From Phlebotomus papatasi (lineage: Eukaryota > Arthropoda > Insecta > Diptera > Psychodidae), in assembly GCF_024763615.1 (NCBI RefSeq), contig NC_077222.1:39742001-39806000 (forward strand): DNA of 64,000 nucleotides, in the 5' to 3' direction. The notes under the pieces were generated by a model. It was not told the DNA's origin, searched no databases, and worked only from the letters and a program-made list of their open reading frames with translations. The translations under genes were made by a program, and so were the position numbers. Shown piece after piece: positions 55,005-64,000 of this stretch; the first letter of the stretch is position 1, and each line of letters starts with the position of its first letter.

Positions 55005-57045
55005 AATAATTTCACATTAAACATAACTTGATAAAATTCCATATTATTTAGCTGTTTTCTCTTTTTGAACACCAAGCAAAAAAAGAATAGATTCAACTAT
55101 CATTCCTCATTTAGATATAGAAATATATCAAGACATTTTTTTGTAATTTTACAACTTTTTAGGAGTACAGTAGACTTTTGCTAATCTGTGGACTCTTTTT
55201 CCGGGTGACATTAAAAAAAATCCGTGAGACAGTTGAATTTTAAAAATTTTGTTGACATATTGTTCCAATTTTAGGTCTTTTTGTTAAAGCAAATGTGGTC
55301 TATCTGTAATTCTTTCTCACTGCAACTTTTTTGGACACTGACTACACATGTTTAGAGACAATATCGATTCAGTCAGGTCAGGATTCACTCCACAAATTTT
55401 CAATGTAAACAAAAAAATCGTTGTATTTCAAACAATTTGATGTGTATCAATCGCAAAATCCGTACTTTCTTTTTCGTAAGGGTAAAAAATATCTAAAGAA
55501 ATTTTAAAATTTGAAATATAAAATGAGAAAATGGAAACACGCTTGTGTTTGTTTCCCTACAATTGTGAGAAAATTTGTCAAATCATTTTTGAAATACCCC
55601 TAAATGCATACAATTTTTTAAGGCTTTAAATTAGTAATGCATTTCTTATGAACAGCTGAAAATAACTCGAGAAATTGGTGCTAACAATATTTTACATATA
55701 GTACGGCGTTCTGTAATTAATTCAAAATTCATCTCTTGCGGGTATCCATTTTTTCTGTATGCACAAAGTCATTCACGCATTTTTTTCCTAAATATACGCA
55801 TAATCCTCGTACCAAAAAAATCAAAACTAATTAAACTAACTAAACGATCACCAAAAAGTGAATTTGAACCAATAGGAACTATCAGTTGGCTCAGAAGCCG
55901 CTTGAGCAACTTTGTACGTAACAAACAAAAGTCATAATTTTAAATAATAATAATAATGCTGGCACAGCATTCCATGAAGGAACAAGGCCTTCCGGCAATG
56001 GGATTTCTAGACATGCATTATTATTTTTTCTTGTACGGGATGAGGTTGTCAGGCCCATGCCCGTGGAATCAAGAGTGCAGTGATGAGTCACTGGATGCAA
56101 ACCGAACACCTTTAACGCTAGAAAAGTTCCTGGTGTCCTAAAGGGGATTCGAACCCGGAACATTTGCATCATAGAGCGAGTGCTCTACCACTTGAGACTT
56201 GACCCATTGAGTGCCCAATATTTTAAATATTACATAAATATCTGAAATCCAAATATCCGTTTAAGATTTTTCTCTTTTTAACTAAAATAATTGCCTGAAG
56301 TATTATATTGATAAAGATTCATAATTGTCGCATGAACTAACCTTCGGAAATTCTTTTTTTTTTTACTTCTTTCGTTTTTTTATGAAAAAGTATCATAGAA
56401 TGCGACATTCTAAATTAATTAGAATTATAGACAATCTAGGAGAGATAATGAACATTTGGAATTTTTAATGTAAAGCTCGTTGCTAAACAGCCTTATTTCT
56501 AAGAATGTGGTTAGCGTTACACGCTATAATAGCGCTTTCTTTCAGTTTTTTCCTGGATTGTTGTGATCTTGGTTTTAATCATTATAATAAAAAAAAACAC
56601 AAAGTATGGGCTCAATTGACTTCATTAGAGTAAACTTTCAGTAAAAATACTTCAATGAAGCAAAAGTTTATCAGTGCGATTCTAATAGTGTGAACTGTGT
56701 TCATCGTTTGTTATAAATTTCTTAGTTCATATTTCTTGTAATTAAAATTTAACTAACCGGTTTTTAGCAACCACAAATAATAGTTTATGTTTATAAGTTA
56801 AAATAGCAAAGTAGAATATACATGCTAAAGAAATTTATAGACATAATAATTGTATGAGAACAAAGGATATAAAGGAGAATGGGAAAAATTGTATGGGAGC
56901 TAGTTGGACGAGCCAGAGATAACACCAAGGCGATTTTTTTGGTGTTAGTATATGATAGTGTGATAGTAGTGTTAGTATACAGTCCTTGGAAAATGAATGA
57001 TTTTCTTCTGAAAATTCACAACTGACATTTTTCATCTTAAACTTT
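55005..57045. other. Intergenic DNA between the CCDC32 homologue and the secreted-peptide candidate
   Basis: AT-rich, with a SINE at 55943-56217 and no supported gene elsewhere. CCDC32 promoter and 5' exon sequence may lie at its left end. Confidence 0.35.
55943..56217 (-). mobile_element. tRNA-derived SINE 4
   Basis: On the minus strand, AAGTGGTAGAGCACTCGCTC has a D-arm/A-box look and CCGGGTTCGAATCCCC (56159-56144) is a perfect B box, spaced as in a tRNA. The body continues about 190 bp to an (ATT)n tail at 55957-55943. That body separates it from a true tRNA gene. Confidence 0.75.
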
Positions 57046-57060
57046 AATTATATATATATT
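57046..57060 (+). promoter_or_regulatory. TATA box with initiator for the secreted-peptide candidate
   Basis: TATATATATA at 57049-57058 is followed about 30 bp later by CTCAGCTGTC (57082 on), close to the arthropod TCAGT initiator. The ATG follows at 57127. The spacing is typical, but AT-rich DNA produces such runs by chance. Confidence 0.35.
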
Positions 57061-57126
57061 AGATTTTCCCTCTCCAGCGCGCTCAGCTGTCATCTTCACA
57101 GCCATTATTAGATGATTTTCTTGTGA

Positions 57127-57330
57127 ATGAACAATTTATCAGTGAAAGTTTTATTAACTTTAACAATTTTAGAAATTGTATCATGTGAATACACAGTACA
57201 GTGTAAGGATGACAAAAAAGCTTCAATGAAGTCTTGTGAGGTGATTTACATGCCAAGAAAGCAGGAGAATCCTCATCAAAAACGTCTGCCGATCCGTGGC
57301 TCACCCCCTTCCGATCCGTGGAACACCTGA
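57127..57330 (+). CDS. Candidate small secreted protein, unknown
   Basis: A 67-residue frame that begins MNNLSVKVLLTLTILEIVSC. This is a good signal peptide with a hydrophobic core at about 5-17 and a likely cut after SC or nearby. The mature part has two further cysteines (C26, C37) and is lysine-rich. The last 15 codons fall in a CCGATCCGTGG-type repeat, so the true end may differ or a splice may occur. A TATA box lies upstream. No family is recognised; it could be a chance frame. Confidence 0.35.
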   Translation: MNNLSVKVLLTLTILEIVSCEYTVQCKDDKKASMKSCEVIYMPRKQENPHQKRLPIRGSPPSDPWNT

Positions 57331-57545
57331 TTAAGTACCTTCCGGTCCGCGGAACACATTTCATCCTTACAATTACACCTATACATATATTATTAATTTC
57401 CGTAATTAGCAAAAGTGTTAATACACGAAAATAATTAAATGGATCACTAATACATCAATTGGTATGTAAAAAAATACCAAATAATGTTTTGGAACTCATA
57501 TTCAACTTAATATGGAGCACGTCTCTTAACATTCCGATCCGTGGT
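57289..57545. repeat. Scattered TTCCGATCCGTGGAACAC direct repeats
   Basis: Four versions of the word (about 57289, 57309, 57341 and 57530), two of them the close pair CTTCCGATCCGTGGAACACC and TTCCGGTCCGCGGAACAC. The CCG.GGAACAC core is partly self-complementary. The nature is unclear. Confidence 0.4.
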
Positions 57546-57811
57546 ACACTTCCCTATATATCTCAAAATCGCAAAAATGAATTTACGACAAATGCTGATT
57601 TAACTGACGATACAATGAAATCTTTCCAATTTTTCAAGGAAATATTCAAGTTTTCAAAAACTTGTTCATACCTGCAAGGTTTCCAGAGATAGTCTCCACT
57701 ATTTCCGGAGTAGTTTTCTTAACAATGAAAATGGTAAAAAATACATATGACTTACCAAAGGACTGACTTCTTTTAATTAATCGAAGCACACTGGATCAAT
57801 TTTAATAGGGA

Positions 57812-58018
57812 TTAAGTGAGAAACTTTGTGATATCATGGAAATTTCCGTGATTTTCCGAAATCACCCTTGGAGACTTTGGAGACTTTTTGGCCTTTTTGG
57901 CCTTTTTGGCCATGGCGAGTTCGAAGCTATCTTCATGGCTATCCGGGAAATTGTTGACAACGTCATTGCGACATTTCATGGAATTTTCCTCGGAGGTTTT
58001 TGGCCAAAGGTGCTGTAG
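57812..58018 (-). other. Possible minus-strand exon with Lys-Ala-Lys repeats
   Basis: A strong acceptor (TTTTATTCTACAG on the minus strand, AG ending at about 58015) opens a frame HLWPKTSEENSMKCRNDVVN... then AKKAKKAKKSPKSPR, stopping at 57812. A 10-bp GGCCTTTTTG repeat makes the KAK run. No partner exon was found, so this is only a candidate. Confidence 0.2.
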
Positions 58019-58151
58019 AATAAAAACAATCAGCAAAATAGTCTCACTTGCTTATTCTAATTAGCTGGAATATGTGAAGATATTGTGTGCAAAAGCTGCA
58101 ATTGTGTGTAAATACCAAGGAGAGGTGAAAAGGAGTGGTGTGTAGAAAATT

Positions 58152-61100
58152 ATGGCCAATGATTCGCCGGTTGATAGGAATTCCAACATGAAAAATGAGA
58201 AACAATTCATTTGTGGGGTTGTTGAAGGTGATTTTGGGGTGGTTCGGGTGGTTCCATGGCCAGAGGATTAGCAGAGTGACTGATTTGGGTTATTTGCAGG
58301 ATTCTATGGGCGTCCATGGACAACGGAGCAGAGGAAGGATCTCTTTGCCAAGTAAGAACTTTTGGGATGTTGTGCAATTGATTTTATTTTGCTTATTTGG
58401 GGGCACTTGGGGATTGTTTGCAGGCTGAAGAAATGGGGTATGAACTCGTATGTGTATGCCCCAAAGGATGACTACAAGCATAGGGCGTATTGGAGGGAAT
58501 TGTATACGGTGGAAGAGGCTGATCATTTGACTAGCCTCATAGCAGCTGCCAAGGAGCATGAAATTAATTTCTACTATGCATTGTCTCCGGGCCTGGACAT
58601 GACCTACAGCAATGCCAAGGAGACGGCGACACTCAAGAGGAAACTGGAGCAGGTATCTCAGTTTGGATGTGAAGCATTTGCCCTTCTGTTTGATGATATC
58701 GAGCCGGAAATGACAAAAGCCGATAAGGAGATGTTTCAGAGTTTTGCTCATGCCCAAGTTTCTGTCACCAATGAGATTTTTAATCATCTCAATTGTCCTA
58801 GGTTCCTCTTTTGTCCCACCCAGTACTGTAGCTCCAGGGCAGTGCCCTGTGTCACGAGATCTGAGTATTTGAACACGGTGGGCAGTAAATTGGCGCAGGA
58901 TATTGAGATTCTGTGGACAGGTCCAAGGGTAGTGTCAAAATTTCTCACAGTTGAGGGCATACAGGAGATCACGGAAGTGCTACGGAGACCACCGGTCATC
59001 TGGGACAATCTCCATGCCAATGACTACTGCAGCAAACGCCTCTTCCTTGGACCGTATTCCGGGAGATCTCCCAAGTTGATTCCCTTGCTGAAGGGTGTCC
59101 TAACTAATCCCAATTGTGAATTTCATGCCAACACCGTGGCCATTCATACTCTTGCTCACTGGTCTAAGTGTACAACTGAGGCCAATATTGACAGTAAGTT
59201 TTCCCTCCGGAAATCCCCAATTTCTTCCTCCCAACTTCTTCAATCCAATTCTCCCTCAGATGCAATATCAGCGGACATCAAATTAGAGACTGAAGGTGAT
59301 CAGGGTGGTTTTGGGGAGGAAATGACACCGAATTGCCTGCCCAAGAACATTTACCATCCGCGTGAGGCACTCAGGAATGCCATACGTGATTGGCTGCCGG
59401 AATTTCAATTGGTGAAAGAGGCCTGGGGTCCAATCACCAAACCCCATCCACCCGTAACAATGGTCATGCCCATCATCCCAATCATCCCGTCGGTGAACAC
59501 GTGCATGAGTCTGACCACTCCCACCACGGCTACGGTCACGTGTACGCAGTCAATGAAGGTGCCGGAGGTGAATACGACTCAGCTGCAGGCATTGGCGGAA
59601 GTCTGTAGCACAGTCACGGGCTCAGAGACAATTCAGCCTCTGCCCAATGTCGTCATGAATTCTCTGGTGTCAGCCAAGAAGATTGTCACCAATGAGACCA
59701 TCCCCAATCCGATTGTATCGAATTTATCAATCCCAGAGAAGATTCCCGTGCCCTGCATCCCGGCGCCCGTCATGAACATCAAGGAGAACCCAGGTAGGGC
59801 AAAATGTATGCAAAATTATAATTTATAAATTTTTTTTCTTCGCTTGCTTTTCTTTGCTCGGAGCCAAAGAAGGCTTCGCCCACAAAATATTTTTTAAATT
59901 ATTATTTTTTTAATTGTGCCAATTACTTTAACTCTTTCCGGACCGCAACATATGCTGCAAGCCAAATTCACCATTTTTTAATCAAAAATATCTAAGCTTA
60001 GGAATTAATTGTGGTCCTACAAAAAATATCTTACATTTGGACATCCTTATAGTTTGTAATCATCCACAAGAATCGGATTTTTTTATCAGCTCTAAATAAT
60101 TAAAAAAACATTGTTTTTCATGGAATATTCATATGCTTCTTTGGGTACTCAGAGTTCCAAAAGAGACGAAAGAGTTAAAGTTTCCTGCAAATAGCACCGT
60201 TATTACAGAAAACCTTTAAGTGTTGAATAATCAAAAATATCTCTAAAATCACGAATTTCTTCTAAAGAGGGCGTGGCCTATATTTCGTTTTTGGACAGCA
60301 GCAAAAAAAGGACCTCTGCCTTATATCCCTTTTCGCAAATTTTTCTGGTCCATATAAAATTATTGTCGAATTAAATTTGTTTATAAATCACAACAAAATC
60401 AGCTTGAAGTTGAAAATATTGTCCAAGAAGAGGGTTTTAAAAGAATCATTAACCTTTTAATTAATTAATTAAACAATTCGGGTGAAAATTAGGCCATTTT
60501 TTTTTGGATTGCTCGAAAATCCGTCGTGCGATTTTTTTTTTCATTTTTGGAAATGTTTTAGAGATTACCCAGGCGAACATTTAGTCAGTCCATATGCGAA
60601 AATACCGTTGAATTATTCTTAATAACGGTTTTGCAAGATCAAAGGTTAAAAAGACACTAAAGAGAGCATTTATCAAGGAAATGGGGCCATGTTTGGGGTC
60701 GTTGGAAAGGTCTTGGAATTTCCTACAAAACTCAACCGGTTCCAATCTGTTTTGTATCGGTAATGAACCGGTTCATAACCGATAAAAAATTTATCTGAAA
60801 ATCAATCCTATTACTTTTAAAAGTAGTTTGGGGGATCTTTTGAGAGATTTATGAATCGATTCCAATCGGTTGAGAACTGGTAAACGGTAAATGATGCGAA
60901 AGTACTTTTGCGGTATAGTATCCAAGTCACGAGATCGAGCATTCCGCTAAGCCTGGGAAGCTTTGCCATCCTGGTTGCTAAACGGTAAGAGATATTGACT
61001 TCCGGTCTTCGGTGACCCCCCCCCCCACAGATAAACATTCTCTAGCGGACTAACTTACCCGAATCACCCCCAATTAATAATAATTATAGACAATTAAATG

Positions 61101-63810
61101 TCCGGCAACTGCCACTTGTTTTAAAATGAATTTTAATTATATGTTAATTAATCGTTAAAATCAAGGGGTAATTAGTATTGAGAAACCCTTGTCAATTGTC
61201 CGAGAAACGCTTTGCGAAATCCGAGAAACCCATTCTTTGCATAGAAAAACCCAAAATTGCATCGTGAAACCCCAAAAACCCAATTTCTGTATTTCGAATC
61301 TCGAGAAACCCATTTTTTGCAGTTTCGTTTTTTCTGTATCTCAAAATCCGAGTGACCCAAGAATTGTTTTGAGAAACTCAAGAAACCGAAAACAAATACA
61401 TCGCGAAGCCCTAGAAACCCAATCTTTGCATCGTGAAAATCGAGAAACCAGAAACTCTTGACAGAGAAAATGGGAGTGAGTTATCCCTTGGATAGGATAG
61501 AAAACAGGAAATAGTATTCATTTCATCGTTATTACCATCTCATAATTGTTTTGAAAGGCTAGGACCAAGGAGTGATTCCTATTTTTATTGATAAAAGTTT
61601 CTGGTTTTCGGGTTTCTTTGTTGCGATCGCGCAATTTTTGAATTTGAATGTCTGGAGAGCTGTGGAAGTTGTGGAATTAAATCCTTGTTGAGGCGACGAG
61701 GGCGCTGCATTGAGAGAAAAGTTGGAGGGAAATCGGAGAGCTGGCGAAGAAAAAACGAGGAATCTCTCTCTTTTGCCACGGACCGTCATCGCCTCCACAT
61801 CACCGGCCAACTCCAGCCCACTCGCCCATCGCCACCAGAGCCTCCAGCCACCAGCCAGTGCATACCGGCAATCCGGGAAGACAACTTCCTCCACCATCAC
61901 CACCTCAAGTGCCTCTACAGCCTGACCAACCTCTCCCAATTCCCCAAAGCCCGACCACCGGAGGGAGCGCTCCATCGGGAAGCGCAGGGGCTGGATGGGC
62001 ATAGCCCGTCGCCCCCAATCGTTGGACACAAGAAGGAAGGAAGTAGGGGATCAGGGAGAAGGAAAGGAAGAATTGTGAGGAAAAAATATGTATGGAAGGA
62101 TGTAGGAAAGGAAAAACAGGAGGAATAAATGCTTTATCTTAACATCTTCAAAAGAAAAAAATTGTACTTCTTGTATTTTCCAAAACATTTTTGGATTTCT
62201 CGAATATTGCGAAACGTTTTGCAGGTTTCTCAGGTTTTGCAAGACCATTTTTTTTTAGGTTTTCAAGGTTTCGCGAAACATTTATTTCGGATTTCTAATT
62301 ATTAAAAGCCACTGCTGCCAACTAAATCTTTAATAAAGTTTGAAGAATGTCGTCGTTTTAAAAATAGGCCACGCCCCAGTTATAATTATTTACAACAAGT
62401 TCCATCAAATTTGAATATCCTTCATCACTGAAAACACAGCATAGTTTTGTTTTGCATTATTATTTATAAGGTAGGAACTAAGAATTTTTGGTCTCAATCC
62501 TCTCAATCCTTTCCCGAACTAAATTGTAAATTTAGTTGGCCATAATTTTTTAGAGGGGCGTGGTCTAAAGTTATTTTAGAAAAGAGCTCACTTTGGAAGT
62601 TTATTATCTGTCGAAATGCCATTAAATCCTGTTGCTAGTCACTAAGGAGGAGTAATATGATAAATTGAGTTTTTAACTCCAACTATGTGGATGTCCTAAA
62701 AAAAACCCCAAGTGAATATTTCTCATCGTTTGGCCTTTGGAGCTAATGAAATCAGATTAATTCGTTGCATTCGGCATTTCGATCAAATAAAAATGCTTTC
62801 CAGACTCTGTGGTCGAGGACAAGGAGCTCGATTCGAAAGTGCAGATCAATGAGCCAATCGAAGAGGACATCACTGAAAAGGACGAACTGACTGATAAAGT
62901 TGACTCTGTGGCTGATGGTAAGATCCCTTCGGCGCCTGGTGCATCAGAGACTGAGGCCGGAACTGAAGTGATGGCCATTGCCGATGAGAATCCCTCACCG
63001 CACAGCACAACGGAACCAATGGAATGTGGCAGTAGCGTCTTGTCTTCATCGCCGAAGCAGAAGAGTTCCTCGGAGGACGTTGTGATGTCTGAGAGTGTCT
63101 CGGTGAGTTTTGGATTCTGTTTTCAGGATTTCAGGACGTTTTCCTCAAATTGTTCATGCAATTTTTGTCCAGACGAGTTCCGGAAGTATGCACGTAGAGA
63201 CGTCGGATGGATCCCTCAACTCGAATACCGACATTGGTGAGGATGTGTCCAAAGAGCTGACTAATGAGGATCTGAGCCTTCTCTGTGATCTGTTCTACTT
63301 GCCATTTGAGCACGGAAGCAAAGGTCTCGTGATACTCAATGAGTTCCATTGGTTAAAGAGTAACTCTAGCGTACTTCTGGGTGCCCCCAAGAAGCCACCT
63401 CCGGACGCCAATTTGAAACCTGAAGTGCAGGAATGGATGCAACGGAGTGAGAAATTTGGTCTGCTGTGTCACTCAATTCTGGTGCTGGCCAAGAAATTCA
63501 GTGTCTGTGTCAATAAGGAGATTGTCTATGATCTGTATTCGTACGTGTGGGACATTGCGGGGATTGTGGCGCTTCTCAATGCCTTCGTCAAATGGCTGGC
63601 TCTCGCCCATTTTCCGTCCAATATCAATTCGTACACACAAGGCAGCTATACGTGTATGTTATCTCAACAATTGATGCTTTTCCTTTCAATTTCAGCAATT
63701 CATGGGGATTTTTGTTTTTTTTAGGGTTCAGTAAAGGCTGGAAGGATACGTTTATGTCCGGTGAACAGGAGCCGTGGGTATTTAGAGGTGGACTTACTGC
63801 CGATCTTCAG
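58152..63810 (+). CDS. Oga: O-GlcNAcase (protein O-GlcNAc hydrolase), 3' end outside the window
   Basis: Removes O-GlcNAc from Ser/Thr of nuclear and cytosolic proteins. Exons in the window: 58152-58227, 58300-58351, 58424-59193, 59260-59793, 62804-63102, 63173-63653, 63725-63810. Phases agree throughout and the gene continues past the window. The GH84 domain starts QFICGVVEGFYGRPW and continues APKDDYKHRAYWRELYTVEE. The catalytic aspartate pair is D133-D134 in LLFDDIE. PPVIWDNLHANDY and GVLTNPNCEF are also diagnostic. A Thr/Ser/Pro-rich linker follows, then the stalk block EDLSLLCDLFYLPFEHGSKG and YDLYSYVWDI, then EQEPWVFRGGL. The acetyltransferase-like C-terminal domain is not in the window. 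The 59194-59259 intron is 66 nt, in frame and stop-free. The 3.0-kb intron after 59793 is full of repeats. Start ATG at 58152 gives MANDSPVDRNSN. Confidence 0.95.
59932..60174. mobile_element. TTAA-flanked element with CTCTTTC / GAAAGAG ends
   Basis: TTAA, then CTCTTTCCGGACC at the left; GACGAAAGAG, then TTAA at the right. Length 243 bp. The subterminal near-palindrome is GCAACATATGCTGC here and exact in the relative at 32801. In the Oga intron. Confidence 0.75.
60480..61020. repeat. Dispersed repeat R, most complete copy
   Basis: Begins TTGGATTGCTCGAAAATCCG and ends GACTTCCGGTCTTCGGTGAC, with AACCGGTT words in the middle and GATGCGAAAGTACTTTTG near the right. Shared with about 15230, 24190 and 40850, in either orientation. 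Non-coding. Confidence 0.6.
61175..62295. mobile_element. Foldback-like element with GAGAAACCCA repeat arms and a GC-rich core
   Basis: The left arm (61175-61460) is made of degenerate GAGAAACCCATT(C)TTTGCA-type units. The right arm (62190-62295) shows the inverse (TTTGCAGGTTTCTCAGG, TTTCGCGAAAC). TAATTA lies near both outer borders. The core (61690-62130) is much GC-richer than its surroundings and open on both strands (147 residues plus, 156 minus), with no recognised motif. In the large Oga intron. Confidence 0.5.
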
Positions 63811-64000
63811 GTAAGTTAAAGAATTTTATAAAAATATTTTTTCTTGGTGATTTTCTTGTGATCACAGAGATTCCTTCCATAAAGAATATTGATGGGTTCA
63901 ATCGGTGGAAGCTTTTGAAACCGATTCAAATTCATTTGCAGAATACAAAGATCTTTTAAACAAATTTGAACTCGTCCCAATTGAAAGAAACTTTCTAGAT

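Noticed and set aside
55943..56217. A genuine tRNA gene on the minus strand
   Set aside because: The B box is excellent and the spacing tRNA-like, but the sequence continues as a ~190-bp body with an (ATT)n tail and has no clear acceptor-stem pairing, so a SINE is the better reading.
61559..62128. Overlapping 147- and 156-residue frames in the Oga intron as host genes
   Set aside because: Both strands are open because the core is GC-rich. There is no domain, no splice context, and the flanks look like transposon arms. Kept only as part of the Foldback-like element.

Overview
The window reads as AT-rich nuclear DNA of a dipteran insect. Protein similarity recalled from memory favours a fly. 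The long introns and the density of small transposons suggest a nematoceran such as a sand fly or midge, but that placement is an inference. All confident genes are eukaryotic, with GT-AG introns whose phases I checked by hand.

Gene layout, left to right: (1) the last coding exon of a Lethal giant larvae / LLGL homologue (+, about 2549-3311, 5' part outside the window); (2) a nine-exon CCDC102-type coiled-coil gene on the minus strand (14192-25374); (3) the mitochondrial Rho GTPase Miro on the plus strand (29314-51934, six core exons plus two in-frame cassette exons just before the membrane anchor); (4) a minus-strand cluster made of a small membrane protein with an acidic tail (52474-52817), sepiapterin reductase (52952-53743) and a CCDC32 homologue (53758-54272). 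The reductase start lies 14 nt after the CCDC32 stop, so the two look dicistronic; (5) O-GlcNAcase Oga (+, 58152 to beyond the right part of the window), with its GH84 catalytic domain complete and the C-terminal acetyltransferase-like part off the window. A short secreted-peptide candidate lies at 57127-57330.

The rest is introns and intergenic DNA crowded with small non-autonomous elements. Many have terminal inverted repeats and a TA target duplication (Tc1/mariner type), and several are nested in each other. Others are TTAA-flanked (piggyBac type), and these share a short palindrome just inside one end. There are also five copies of a 250-bp CACTG...CAGTG element with variable 2-bp duplications, tRNA-derived SINEs all in minus orientation, short perfect hairpins, a LINE fragment, and Foldback-like elements whose arms are short tandem repeats. 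One Foldback arm has grown into a 2-kb, 15-bp minisatellite that is open in several frames on both strands and mimics a protein-coding region.

The genes are housekeeping in nature: cell polarity, mitochondrial transport, tetrahydrobiopterin synthesis, endocytic adaptor assembly and O-GlcNAc removal. No shared pathway is evident, apart from the likely co-transcription of the CCDC32 homologue and sepiapterin reductase. Published work also links O-GlcNAc cycling to Miro/Milton transport, but nothing here shows that link. The most unusual material is in the transposon architectures and in the Miro and sepiapterin reductase details given in the findings.
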